Shown: positions 36,577 to 46,074, counted from the stretch's first letter. The stretch is DNA of 64,000 bases from Bradyrhizobium sp. CSS354 (GCF_029051725.1 NZ_JAACFU010000010.1:154902-218901); one strand, 5' to 3'. Notes: a model not told the origin generated them from the letters alone. Numbers and translations: made by a program.

Positions 36577-36898
36577 GGTGGAAGCTCCGATACGCGCATT
36601 CCACTCGATGCTACTGCGCCAACTCTGGCAGACTTCGACGATAGCTCTTTGCCCGGCCCACTGGACGCATTGTCTAGTCCCCCTCTTTTTTTGGTGCTCG
36701 GGGGAGAGGAAGACGCTGCATTGCGTCAACATCTCTTTCCTTCGCACGCACGTTTTCGAGTACGCGGCAAATCATGCCGCGTGCGCTCTGCCATCCGCAG
36801 AGCGCTTCCCCTTGATATCGCTAAGGTTGCAAACGGTACCCGAAGATTGGACGGCTGTGATGTGCAGTTTGTGCCAGTCTGCGGGCATTTGGTGAGAC
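36577..36898. other. intergenic, no gene seen
   Basis: These 322 bp lie between the FGE start and the transposase remnant. Open frames here have no ribosome binding site and no recognisable product. A short C-run followed by CTTTTTTT (around 36677-36690) resembles part of a terminator but has no clean stem. The stretch is probably debris around the IS insertion plus the FGE promoter. Confidence 0.4.
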
Positions 36899-37084
36899 CT
36901 AGGGCGCGGACTGATAACGCGCGGCCAGCCATAGCCGGATAGATGCAAGTTAGACGACGGCAAGGTAGTTTCCTGCAAGCCTGTCGTAGCGCCTCGCCAC
37001 CCGACGGCACTGCTTGATCCTGTTGAAGAACAGTTCGACGAGGTTGCGAGCGCGATAGAGGTACGGACTAAAGCAGATCAAGCC
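36899..37084 (-). mobile_element. IS5-family transposase remnant (C-terminal part)
   Basis: Read leftward the frame gives ICFSPYLYRARNLVELFFNR, IKQCRRVARRYDRLAGNYLA, VV, stop, LASIRLWLAARYQSAP, stop. This is the end of an IS5/IS1031-type DDE transposase, including the Glu of NLVE.FFN. The stop at 36950-36952 (TAA) stands where I expect CAA for Gln in this family, a nonsense change. The N-terminal two thirds and any terminal repeats are missing, so it is dead. Confidence 0.75.
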
Positions 37085-37174
37085 GACTCATTTTTTCGCC
37101 GTCGCTGATCAAAAACGCTCATTCAACACGGCACTTTGGTGAGCTACGTTTCGCACAACGTAGAGGGATGGCGG

Positions 37175-37916
37175 ATGAGCGACGTTAAAGACAAAGTTGT
37201 TCTTATTCTTGGTTGCGCTGGAGGCATCGGATCAGTAACGGCAAAGGATCTCGCATCAAAAGGGGCGAAGATCGCGGTCGCCGACATCAACGAAGCGAAG
37301 GCCGAGGATGTTGCAAGGGCGATACGTAACACGGGTGGCGAAAGCCGCGTCTATCCCGTCGACGTGACACAGAAAGAGCAGGTAAGGGCAACAGTCGCGA
37401 AGGTCGCTCAGGATTTTGGTTCGCTGGATACACTGATCAACTGCGCCGGGATCATGTTTGTCCGCCCGCTGATCGAGATCAACACCGTGGAATGGGAGAC
37501 CACTGTCGACTTAAATATTAAGGGGGGCGCTGTGGGCAATCGCGGCTGTTCTGCCGGTTTTCATGCGCCAGCAGCGCGGGCATATCATCAGTCTCAGTTC
37601 CATCCACGGCCTCAAAGTGTTTTCGCCAGGCGGCGCGGTGCATTCGGCTTCTAAATTTGCGCTCCGGGCGCTATCCGAGGGTCTTCGAGCCGAACTTGCA
37701 ACCACGCCAATACGGTCGACTTTAATCACGCCAGGTGCCGTCGACACCGGCATCCAACATAAGACCACAGGCTCCGACAGTGCGCGCATGCTTGATATCG
37801 ACAAAAATGCGATTCCGCCCGAAGCGGTAGCTCGTGCAATCGCGTTTGCAATGGAGCAACCCGCCAATGTCGATATAAATGAGATTGTGGTTCGCCCGAC
37901 GGCTCAAGCAATTTGA
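37175..37916 (+). pseudogene. short-chain dehydrogenase/reductase, frameshifted and lacking catalytic Tyr
   Basis: The first part (ATG 37175, GAGGG upstream) has GCAGGIGSVTAKDLA and DTLINCAGIMFV up to VDLNIKG. The frame then shifts at a run of six G (37522-37527), and the rest continues in frame +1 as ALWAIAAVLPVFMRQQRGHI to the stop at 37916. Removing one G restores a normal SDR of about 246 residues. In addition the YxxxK motif reads HSASK, so the catalytic Tyr is His (CAT). Two defects argue for decay rather than a read error. Confidence 0.75.
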
Positions 37917-37929
37917 CCGTGGATCGAAC

Positions 37930-38805
37930 TTACTGAAACAATTTTGACTCGTCGTCGAAAGTAAAAGAAATATGGTCCGCGACGGTTTTGATAGGCAGGC
38001 TTTCTCGACTTTGACGCCTCATGATCAGCCACAGCTCGCGGATCAGCGGTTCACGCTCAAGATTGCATGTGAAGAGGCCGTCTTTCGATTTGCCAACGAA
38101 ATGCGGTAGAAGTGCAATGCCTGCGCCCGCACGAGCGGCGACCGCCTGGGCGGACTGACTGTCGGTCCGAAAAGATAATCGACAACGTGGAAAGTGCTTA
38201 GACAGCCAGCGTGCTTCCGGCAAAATGCGCGTTCACTTCATCGAACCCGACAAAGACCGGCTCGGCTCCGGCTTGAACCCGGCGCCGCCATTCGGCATTA
38301 GCGTAAAAGCCGAACCCGATTGGCAGCAGCCGCTTGGCAACAACGTCACCATCCTGCGGGCGTCCGAAACGGAGGGCAATATCCGCTTCATGTCGTTCTA
38401 AACTCACCGAGCGAAAGTCGGTCGCCAAGTCGACATCGAGCCCTGGATGTTGCCTGCACAGTTTGGCGAGCCGAGAAACGAGAAAGTGTTGCGAGAGACT
38501 TGGCGGCGCGTTTACTCGAACAAGCCCAATAGGCTTGTCCTCGCCTCCGCCACGGCTGAGGTTTGCCGCCGCTGTTTCCATTTCAGTGGCTGGACCGAGA
38601 AGACGGGTGCCCGCAGGCGTAAGCAAATAACCGTCGAGACGCCGCTCGACCAGCCGCTGACCAAGAGATTGCTCTAACGACTTCACGCGGCGGGCGACCG
38701 TCGCGTGATTTACGGAGAGGGCACGCGCGGCAGCCGACAAACTCCCGTGGCGAGCGAGCGCGAGAAATTCTCCCAATCAAGCGCTGTGCGATTTTTAACA
38801 GCCAT
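37930..38805 (-). pseudogene. LysR-family regulator with frameshifts
   Basis: The helix-turn-helix part (FLALARHGSLSAAARALSVN) and most of the ligand domain run to FVGFDEVNAHF, where the frame ends early at 38198. Dropping one T from the TTTT at about 38225 restores HLPEARWLSKHFPRC and the rest down to 37930. A second break lies close to the start: the best ATG (38805, MAVKNRTALDW) is in another frame from FLALARHG. It diverges from the metallo-hydrolase at 38879, the usual place for its regulator. Confidence 0.7.
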
Positions 38806-38878
38806 TGGGAGAAGATAGTGGATTTTTATCCGATGGCCAGTGGATTATCTAAGGTTGGACAACATTGAAGAGAGCTCT

Positions 38879-39652
38879 ATGTCCGGTTCAATCACCCTCA
38901 CCTTGATCGGTGGTCCAACAGTGCTCATTGAGCACAATGGCTTTCGCCTACTGACTGATCCTACCTTTGATCCACCTGGGCAATATCAGGGGCCGCACAG
39001 CCCCGTGAAACACGTCAAGACCGAAGGGCCGAGTATCTCGGTGGAGAATGTCGGAAGGCTGGATGCAGTCCTGTTGAGCCACGACCACCATTTTGACAAT
39101 CTCGATAATTTGGGCCGGGCTTTGTTACCGAAGGTCGGCGCGGTCTATACGACCATGTCGGGAGCTCAACGTTTAGGTGGAAATGCCGTCGGCATTGACC
39201 CATTTGAGGCTCGTTTTCTCGAAGGAAAGGATGGTCAGCGGTTAATCGTGACTGCCACGCCGGCTCGCCATGGCCCTGTTGGCGTCGAGGCTGGTGACGT
39301 GGTCGGCTTTGCCCTTGGAGCAGAGCAGGCCGGCGACCTGATCTATATCACGGGCGATACGCTTTGGTTCGACGGCACGTCTGAGGTGGCGCGGAAGTTT
39401 TCGCCCAGGATTGTCATCCTACACACAGGCGCGGCCGAACCCCGCGGGCGGTTTCACATGACGATGGGTAGCGAGGACGCGCTGGAGGCTGCGCACGCCT
39501 TCCCGGATGCAGCTTTAGTCGCTGTGCATAATGAGGGATGGGGGCATCTGAGAGAGAGCCAAGATCAACTTGCCGAAGTCTTTGCCTCGTTTAACTTGTC
39601 AAAACGTCTGACAAGGTTTGAGAAGGGCGAAGCGTTGACGATCTCTTGGTAG
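38879..39652 (+). CDS. MBL-fold metallo-hydrolase, UlaG-like
   Basis: A protein of 257 residues from the ATG at 38879 (MSGSITLTLIGGPT). The metal motif is LLSHDHHFDNLDN, followed by TPARHGP and IYITGDTLWFDG, typical of the cytoplasmic UlaG/RomA-like branch of the superfamily. There is no signal peptide. The substrate is unknown. It is intact although the LysR gene facing it and the SDR beyond are broken. The surrounding 3 kb look more AT-rich than the flanks. Confidence 0.8.
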   Translation: MSGSITLTLIGGPTVLIEHNGFRLLTDPTFDPPGQYQGPHSPVKHVKTEGPSISVENVGRLDAVLLSHDHHFDNLDNLGRALLPKVGAVYTTMSGAQRLGGNAVGIDPFEARFLEGKDGQRLIVTATPARHGPVGVEAGDVVGFALGAEQAGDLIYITGDTLWFDGTSEVARKFSPRIVILHTGAAEPRGRFHMTMGSEDALEAAHAFPDAALVAVHNEGWGHLRESQDQLAEVFASFNLSKRLTRFEKGEALTISW

Positions 39653-39969
39653 CGGATGGTTGGCGCGATGGCACGTGTCGGCGATCAGTCCTTCTTGGAA
39701 GTCCGACAACGTCCGCTTTCGCGCCGCTGTTGGAGGACAAGCGGACATTGCGCGCCTACTCTTAGCAGCAGATTTTGTGGGTACGCACCCTGGCGCCCCA
39801 TGTCGCAAATCCCTCAATGCAGAGGCAATTCAGTGGCATATCTCGCGACAAATTCGGCGATGATTTGCCTCAAAACGCGAAGTCGGCTTGTCGCGCCCAC
39901 CTCGCGTTGTGGTGGTATTTCGCTGCTGTCTGCCGCAGAATTGTCGCGCTTCAGTAACACGGTACAGCC
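39653..39969. other. intergenic, probable decayed sequence
   Basis: In these 317 bp the open frames have no ribosome binding sites and no family resemblance. A minus-strand stretch (MSACPPTAARKRTLS-like, around 39690-39750) resembles short spurious proteins that recur in Bradyrhizobium annotations and are translations of dispersed repeats. I see no supported gene; the araC promoter must lie at its right end. Confidence 0.35.
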
Positions 39970-40956
39970 ATGGGGCAATTCCTTCTGGTTGATTCGCGCA
40001 AGCTGGACGGTTTTGAAGGTCTACAGCAGGCCGTCCACGGCTCGCATGTCGATGTGATGCAACTCGGCCGCGGTCGGTTGCGCGGAACTTTATCCCATGT
40101 CGGCATCGGCGACTTCTCGCTCAGCATTGGTGCTTTCAACGTCGGCATGCGCACGCAGCGGGTTTCCAGCGACGACAGACTGATCATCGGGATGCTGCTC
40201 GCAGCCGAAGAACGCGTCGCCCACTGGTCGTTCGACATGCAGCTTAATGATGTGCTCGTCATTCCGCCGCGGCTCGAACATGACGGTGTTTTTCACGGCG
40301 GCTCCGCCTACGCCGCCATGCGCTTCGACCTCAACGAAGTCGCAACGCTGTTCGGTGGTGAGGCACGGCTGAGCGACCCCGTCACCTGGCGCAGCCGCGG
40401 TCATTTCCGCGCGCACATCGAGACCGGCGCGATCGCCTCGCGCCGCCTGGTCCGGGTCATGTCGCACCTGCGCGACAACAAATATGGGCTGACGCCATCA
40501 ACTGCCGATTTCTGGAAACGATCGATCGCCGAATGCATGGCTGCCAACGTCGCGTCGTCGCTGCCACCCGACGGCAATGGCTGGCTCCCTTCCGCGCGAC
40601 GGCTGATCCGCAAGGTCGAGGAGTTTCTCGACGACGCCGGCACGCGTCCGGTGCATGTGTCGGAAATTTGCGCGGCGCTCGGCGTATCGCGGCGCACCCT
40701 CCACCGCGCCTTTCAGGAGGTATTCGGTCTCGGCCCGGTCAGCTTCCTCAGGCACAAGCGTCTCTGCGCTGTTCATTCGATCCTGCACCAGAGCGCACCC
40801 GGCTCGACCACCGTGACAGCCGTCGCCATGCAACAGGGCTTTTACGAGCTCGGCCGGTTCTCGCAATATTACCTTGCAATGTTCGGGGAGCGTCCGTCGC
40901 AAACGCTTGGAATTGCGACGCAGCAGGCCGTCGAAGACGATATCACCAGAGCCTAG
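39970..40956 (+). CDS. AraC-family transcriptional regulator
   Basis: A protein of 328 residues. The C-terminal 100 residues hold two helix-turn-helix units: VSEICAALGVSRRTLHRAFQEVFGLGP and VTAVAMQQGFYELGRFSQYYLAMFGERPS. The latter is the AraC signature with small changes. The N-terminal 200 residues are a cupin-like sensor region without close family I can name. No likely target operon is adjacent. It lies at the right edge of the AT-richer patch. Confidence 0.85.
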   Translation: MGQFLLVDSRKLDGFEGLQQAVHGSHVDVMQLGRGRLRGTLSHVGIGDFSLSIGAFNVGMRTQRVSSDDRLIIGMLLAAEERVAHWSFDMQLNDVLVIPPRLEHDGVFHGGSAYAAMRFDLNEVATLFGGEARLSDPVTWRSRGHFRAHIETGAIASRRLVRVMSHLRDNKYGLTPSTADFWKRSIAECMAANVASSLPPDGNGWLPSARRLIRKVEEFLDDAGTRPVHVSEICAALGVSRRTLHRAFQEVFGLGPVSFLRHKRLCAVHSILHQSAPGSTTVTAVAMQQGFYELGRFSQYYLAMFGERPSQTLGIATQQAVEDDITRA

Positions 40957-41030
40957 CGCTCTGAGTCTGGACCGCGAACGACGCCATGATGGCATGCGTG
41001 CCGGTGTTTTGCCGGCGTCAAATCGCGAAA

Positions 41031-41086
41031 AAACCGTCATGAAAACAACCAGATGGCTACTGTGCATGGGGTTGTTTTCACGGTTT
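41031..41086. repeat. hairpin-forming intergenic repeat (copy 1)
   Basis: AAACCGTCATGAAAACAACC at 41031-41050 pairs with GGTTGTTTTCACGGTTT at 41070-41086, with a 3-base bulge, around a loop containing GGCTACTGTGCAT. The core GGCTACTGTGCATGGGGTTG and the next five bases (41055-41079) recur in reverse orientation at 62405-62429. It lies in the gap between araC and the MCP-like gene, whose 3' ends face each other. Confidence 0.65.
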
Positions 41087-41115
41087 TGAGTTGGATGGGC
41101 AGACCGCCTCCAGCT

Positions 41116-42192
41116 TCACGCCCCGCAGACGATCACGCCATACCAGCCCAGGCCGCGATATGTCTCGTAGCCCGGCGTGGCGTGGAACGCCACCAGCGTG
41201 CCCGAGCGGTCCTGATAGAAGCCGGAGCGCTGGCCGTCCAGCGAGAGTGAGATGCGCTCGCTGAGGATGCCCTGGCCGTCCGAGGCGGCGATGATGCGAA
41301 GATTGGAGTCGACCAGCAGCACGCGTGCCTTGTCGCTGTCGCCGACGCGCACACCCTGCACGATGGCGCGGGCCTGTGCCTCCCAGTCGAAATGGATGGC
41401 GAGCACCCCGATCGGCGCGCCGTTGGCCTGGCCCCCGGCGCGGACGCTGGCGCAATAGGTCGCGACCTGGGCGTTGCCGAGCAGCGGCTGGTTCTCGACG
41501 TCGCCGGCGACATAGTCGTCGCCGGAGCGCAGGGTGTTGGCCTCGCGAAACCATTTGGTGTGGGCGACGTTCTGGCCGACGGTGCGAAAGCGGTCGGCGC
41601 GGCCGTTGGCGATGACGTTGCCGTCGAGGTCGCAGAGCCAAAGGTCGAGGTAGACGGTGTAGGCCCCCAGGATCACACCGAGACGCTGCGAGGCATGGGA
41701 CACGGCCGCGCCGTCGGGCGAGGCCGCGCAATCGACCAACGCTGAATCGGTTGCCCACCAGCGCACGTCGCAGGTCCGCTCATAGAGATTGCGGTCGATC
41801 AGCTCGATGGCGTTGAGCGACAAATCGACCATGCGCTCGCCGCGCGAGCGCTGGCTCATCCGGTCAATCGAGGAGACGAGATCGCCGGTCCGTTTCGTCA
41901 GTTGGCTTTCGAGCTCGCGGGCGATGGTCTCGACCTGCTGGCCGACGCCGCGGACCTCCTGCGCCACCACGGCGAAGCCCGCGCCCTGCGCGCCGGCGCG
42001 CGAGCTTTCGATCAGCGCGTTCAGCGCCAGCATCTTCATCTGGTTGGTGATCTGCTGGATCGCCTTGGTCTTGTCGACCGCGATCTGGTTGACCTCCGCC
42101 GTGAGGCGGTTGATCAGCGCGGAGATGTCGGAATCATCATCAGCGGGTTCATTTGCGATCGGCTTGGCTTTGAGACCCGGCGCAGCAGACAT
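41116..42192 (-). CDS. soluble methyl-accepting chemotaxis-like protein with C-terminal cache domain
   Basis: A protein of 358 residues from the ATG at 42192. The signalling hairpin comes first (residues about 25-115): NQMKMLALNALIESSRAGAQGAGFAVVAQEVRGVGQQV is the MCP core. A sensor region follows with cache/PAS-like text (LDLWLCDLDGNVIANGRADRF, APIGVLAIHFDWEAQA, VLLVDSNLRIIAASDG). No membrane helix is seen, so the protein is cytoplasmic, with the order reversed relative to ordinary receptors. It could feed CheA or a Che-like pathway in response to an internal ligand. Confidence 0.8.
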   Translation of the reverse strand: MSAAPGLKAKPIANEPADDDSDISALINRLTAEVNQIAVDKTKAIQQITNQMKMLALNALIESSRAGAQGAGFAVVAQEVRGVGQQVETIARELESQLTKRTGDLVSSIDRMSQRSRGERMVDLSLNAIELIDRNLYERTCDVRWWATDSALVDCAASPDGAAVSHASQRLGVILGAYTVYLDLWLCDLDGNVIANGRADRFRTVGQNVAHTKWFREANTLRSGDDYVAGDVENQPLLGNAQVATYCASVRAGGQANGAPIGVLAIHFDWEAQARAIVQGVRVGDSDKARVLLVDSNLRIIAASDGQGILSERISLSLDGQRSGFYQDRSGTLVAFHATPGYETYRGLGWYGVIVCGA

Positions 42193-42470
42193 CGGGGGCT
42201 TCCCTTGGCAATGAGGTCTGATCTGCAACGAACCCGGAACAATCACTGACAGATCGAATACAATTCTTTTTCGAAGATTCCGCCTAACGCCTGCTTAATT
42301 TGCTGTTTTGCGGAATGCTCAAATGATAGTCAGTCCGCGTAGCAAAGCGGCAATCCACCGCTTTGTGCGGCGCAGACATTGCAAATCCCGGGGGATTGCG
42401 GGCCAATCGTCCCGTCGGCCGGACGATGCAACACCTCCGGCTCCCAGGTTCCTCAAACCGACCGCAGCTC

Positions 42471-44312
42471 ATGACGCCGCCCGCCACCGCCTTGCCCGTC
42501 GAAGCGCCCCAGGCGTTCCTGGGGGTGGCGTGCTCGCTCACCGACAAGCTCTGGCGCGACCGGCTGGATGCGCGCGGGGCAGCGAAGGCGCTTGCCATCG
42601 TGCAGCGCCACCAACTGCCCGAGCTGCTGGCGCGGGTGCTGGCGGGCCGCGGTGTCGACAGCGACGCCGTCGCCGATTTCCTCGATCCCACCATCCGCAA
42701 GCTTCTGCCTGACCCGTTCACGGTGACGGAGATGGAAGCCGCCGCAAAGCGGATCGCGGATGCCGCGGCGAACGGCGAGAAGGTCGCGATCTTCGGCGAT
42801 TACGATGTCGACGGCGCGACCTCGGCGGCGCTGCTGACCTGGCATCTGCGCCATTGCGGGCTCGATCCGCTGATCCACATTCCCGACCGCATCTTCGAGG
42901 GCTACGGACCCAACACGGAGGCCGTGCGTGCGCTGGCCGAAAAGGGTGCCACGCTGCTCGTCACCGTCGATTGCGGCACCACCAGCATCGAGCCGCTCGC
43001 CGAAGCAAAGCGTCTCGGCATGTCCGTCGTCGTGATCGACCATCATCAGGCCGGCACGGAGCTGCCGGAGGTCGACGCGCTGGTCAATCCGAACCGGCTC
43101 GACGATCTCTCCGGCCTCGGCCATCTCGCCGCTGTCGGCCTCGTGCTGGTGACGCTGGTCGCGGTCAATCGTGAATTACGCCAGCGCGGCTTCTGGAAAG
43201 CGGAGATGCCCGAGCCGGATCTACTCGGCATGCTGCATCACGTTGCGCTCGGCACGGTTGCCGATGTCGCGCCGCTGATCGGTCTCAACCGCGCTTTCGT
43301 CGCCAAGGGCCTGATCGCGATGCGGCGGCGCGACCATGTCGGCCACACCGCGCTGATGGACGTGGCGCGGCTCAACGGCCCGCCGGAGGCCTGGCATCTC
43401 GGCTTCATGCTGGGGCCGCGCATCAATGCCGGCGGCCGCATCGGCCGCGCCGATCTCGGCGTGCGGCTGCTTTTGGAGGGTGACAGCGTCGAGGCCGCGC
43501 GGATCGCCACCGAACTCGACCGCCTCAACAGTGAGCGCCGCATCATCGAGCAGGCGGCCGAAGCACAGGCCGAAGCCGAGGCGCTCGCCTCGATCGGGCT
43601 CGAGGACAAGATCGGCGTGATCGTGACGGCCTCCGAAGGCTGGCATCCCGGCGTGGTCGGTCTCGTTGCGTCACGGCTGAAGGAGAAGTTCTCGCGGCCC
43701 GCCTTTGCGATCGCGCTGGAGCCCGGCGGCATCGGCATCGGCTCCGGCCGCTCGATTGCCGGCGTCGATCTCGGCAAGGCGGTGCGGCAGGCGGTCGCCG
43801 ACGGCATTCTTCTCAAGGGCGGCGGTCACGCCATGGCTGCGGGCGTCACGCTGCGGAAGGAAAAGCTCGCCGAATTTCGCGCCTACCTCGAGCATGCGTT
43901 GGCACGCGATGTTGCCGAGGCGCGCCACGTCAACGAGCTCTACATCGACGGCGCGGTCTCCGCGCGCGCGGTGACGACCGAGCTTGCAACGACGCTCAAC
44001 CGCGCAGGTCCCTTCGGCAGCGGCAATCCGGAAGTCGTGTTGGCGCTGCCGGCGCACCAGCTCGTCTATGCCGACGAGGTGGGACAGGCACATTTGAGGC
44101 TACGCTTCAAATCGGGCGACGGCGCCATCGTCAACGGCATCGCGTTCCGTTCGATCGGACAGAAGCTCGGCAACGCGCTCGTTGCCAATCGCGGCCAGCA
44201 ATTGCATGTCGCGGGATCATTGTCGGTCGATCGCTATCAAGGCGCCGAGCGTGTGCAATTCCGCGTCATCGACGTCGCGCTACCCGACCAGGGACCATCC
44301 ATGATTAGATAG
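42471..44312 (+). CDS. recJ: single-stranded-DNA-specific exonuclease RecJ
   Basis: A protein of 613 residues from the ATG at 42471. DHH motifs are visible: FGDYDVDGATSAALL, LVTVDCGTTS and VVIDHHQAG, with DHHA1-type GHAMAAGVTL and the C-terminal OB fold near residues 470-600. RecJ degrades single-stranded DNA 5' to 3' in recombination and mismatch repair. The frame is open upstream to 42363, but the first residues of other RecJ proteins align from here. It lies where I would expect it directly after glpX. Confidence 0.95.
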   Translation: MTPPATALPVEAPQAFLGVACSLTDKLWRDRLDARGAAKALAIVQRHQLPELLARVLAGRGVDSDAVADFLDPTIRKLLPDPFTVTEMEAAAKRIADAAANGEKVAIFGDYDVDGATSAALLTWHLRHCGLDPLIHIPDRIFEGYGPNTEAVRALAEKGATLLVTVDCGTTSIEPLAEAKRLGMSVVVIDHHQAGTELPEVDALVNPNRLDDLSGLGHLAAVGLVLVTLVAVNRELRQRGFWKAEMPEPDLLGMLHHVALGTVADVAPLIGLNRAFVAKGLIAMRRRDHVGHTALMDVARLNGPPEAWHLGFMLGPRINAGGRIGRADLGVRLLLEGDSVEAARIATELDRLNSERRIIEQAAEAQAEAEALASIGLEDKIGVIVTASEGWHPGVVGLVASRLKEKFSRPAFAIALEPGGIGIGSGRSIAGVDLGKAVRQAVADGILLKGGGHAMAAGVTLRKEKLAEFRAYLEHALARDVAEARHVNELYIDGAVSARAVTTELATTLNRAGPFGSGNPEVVLALPAHQLVYADEVGQAHLRLRFKSGDGAIVNGIAFRSIGQKLGNALVANRGQQLHVAGSLSVDRYQGAERVQFRVIDVALPDQGPSMIR

Positions 44313-44357
44313 GCCCGGCAAACAACAAAAAAGCTTACAGCAAAAAAGGGAGTGAAC

Positions 44358-45167
44358 ATGGCAGGGCAGGTTGAGGGCAAGGTCGCGCTGGTGACCGGCG
44401 GCGCATCCGGAATTGGCGAGGCCATCGTCGAGATGTTCGCGCGCGAGGGCGCCACCGTCATCGCCACCGACATCGACGAGCTGCGCGGCCCCGAGCTCGC
44501 CAAACGCATCACCAAGGCCGGCGGCAAGGCAATTTTCCTGGAGCAGGATGTCACCAGCGAAGAGCGCTGGATCGAGATCACAGCCGAGATCGCGAAGCGC
44601 TTTGGCCGGCTCGATATTCTCGTCTCCAATGCCGGCATCGGCATCGCCGTGCCCTCGATCGTCGACATGACGCTCAGCGACTGGCGCAAGCAGAACGCGA
44701 TCAACCTCGACGGCGTGTTCCTCTCGGTGAAGTATTGCCTGCCCTTGATGCGCAAGACCGGCGGCGGCTCGATTGTCATGATGTCCTCGCTCGCGGGCCT
44801 GCGCGGCGCGCCCGGGCTGTCGGCCTATTCGGCGACCAAGGGCGGCGTGCGGCTGTTCGCAAAATCGATCGCGATGGAGTGCGCGGCGGCCTGTGACGGC
44901 ATCCGCGTCAACTCGGTCCATCCCGGCATCATCGCCACGCCGATCTGGGGCAAGATCCCGACTGGCGCGACCGGCAACCAGGCCAACGCGCCGATCGATC
45001 CGGAGGAGCGTGCGCGCGTCGTCACGCCGCTCGGCCGCGCCGGCCAGGCTGCGGAAATCGCCTCCGGCGTGCTGTATCTGGCCTCCGATGCCTCGCGCTA
45101 CGTCACCGGCACCGAGCTCGTCATCGACGGCGGCATGAATGCCGGCGGTGTGCCGCGGCGGCAATAA
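44358..45167 (+). CDS. short-chain dehydrogenase/reductase
   Basis: A classical SDR of 269 residues: GGASGIGEAIV for the cofactor, NAGIG, a Ser in MMSSLAG and YSATKGG for catalysis. TDIDE after strand 2 suggests NAD(H). AAAAAAGGGAG precedes the ATG at 44358 by 6 bases. About 110 bp downstream is a class II aldolase-like gene on the same strand, so a shared catabolic role is possible. The substrate is not known. Confidence 0.9.
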   Translation: MAGQVEGKVALVTGGASGIGEAIVEMFAREGATVIATDIDELRGPELAKRITKAGGKAIFLEQDVTSEERWIEITAEIAKRFGRLDILVSNAGIGIAVPSIVDMTLSDWRKQNAINLDGVFLSVKYCLPLMRKTGGGSIVMMSSLAGLRGAPGLSAYSATKGGVRLFAKSIAMECAAACDGIRVNSVHPGIIATPIWGKIPTGATGNQANAPIDPEERARVVTPLGRAGQAAEIASGVLYLASDASRYVTGTELVIDGGMNAGGVPRRQ

Positions 45168-45276
45168 GCCGCCGCGCGGGCTGCGAAGGGCAGGGTGGCG
45201 CCCGCGGGGGCTGACGCGCAGGCGTCGGACCTGTACAACGCGGGCGTCTTCCGATCGACAGAGGTGTCCTTCCGCC

Positions 45277-46074
45277 ATGGCGCACAGCCTTCACTCTTCG
45301 TCATCCATGCCAGCAACGTTCCGCTCGAACCGTCCGGACCTCGTCACCGACGCGATCCGCAGCGCGCGCGAGGATCTTGCCGCTTGCTTTCGCATGGCTG
45401 CGCGCAACGGCTTTGAGGAGGGCATCTGCAACCACTTCTCGGCCGTGGTGCCGGGCCATGACGATCTCTTCCTGGTCAACCCTTACGGCTACGCGTTCCG
45501 CGAGCTGACCGCGTCAAAACTGCTGATCTGCGATTTCCACGGCAACGTGCTCGACGGCGAGGGCGTGCCCGAGGCGACCGCATTCTACATCCATGCCGAG
45601 ATGCACAAGCGCCTGCCGCGCGCCAAGGTCGCCTTCCACACCCACATGCCCTACGCCACGGCCTTGTCGATGACCGAGGGCGATCCGCTGATCTGGGCCG
45701 GCCAGACCGCGCTGAAATTCTACGGTCGCACGGCCGTGGACCGCGACTACAACGGCCTCGCGCTCGACAACCGCGAAGGCGCGCGCATCGCGTCCAGCGT
45801 GGGGGACGCCGATATCATCTTCATGAAGCATCACGGCGTGATGGTGCTGGCACCGACCATCGCGGAAGCCTGGGACGATCTCTATTATCTCGAACGTGCT
45901 GCCGAGGTGCAGGTGCTGGCGATGTCGACGGGGCGTCAGGTACTGCCGGTCGATCCCGCCATTGCGGCCGAGACGTACAGGCAGATGCGCGAGGGCGATT
46001 CCGAATCCGCCCGGCTGCATCTCGCCGCAATCCATCGCCAGCTCGATGCGGAGGAGCCGCAGTACAGGCACTGA
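45277..46074 (+). CDS. class II aldolase/adducin-family protein
   Basis: A protein of 265 residues from the ATG at 45277 (GAGGTG upstream). The metal ligands appear in FHTHMPYATAL (HxH) and MKHHGVMVLAP, and GFEEGICNHFSAVVPG is the usual N-terminal signature. Family members split or isomerise sugar phosphates or act on hydroxy-acids. The conserved Glu of true fuculose-type aldolases is not obvious, so only the fold is called. Confidence 0.85.
   Translation: MAHSLHSSSSMPATFRSNRPDLVTDAIRSAREDLAACFRMAARNGFEEGICNHFSAVVPGHDDLFLVNPYGYAFRELTASKLLICDFHGNVLDGEGVPEATAFYIHAEMHKRLPRAKVAFHTHMPYATALSMTEGDPLIWAGQTALKFYGRTAVDRDYNGLALDNREGARIASSVGDADIIFMKHHGVMVLAPTIAEAWDDLYYLERAAEVQVLAMSTGRQVLPVDPAIAAETYRQMREGDSESARLHLAAIHRQLDAEEPQYRH

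Noticed and set aside
36361..36942. Plus-strand frame of 193 codons over the FGE start and the gap
   Set aside because: It is antisense to the FGE N-terminus, crosses the gap and the IS remnant, and has no recognisable product.
37522..37527. G-run as a phase-variation switch
   Set aside because: Six G is short for slippage control, and the protein also lacks its catalytic Tyr, so decay is simpler.
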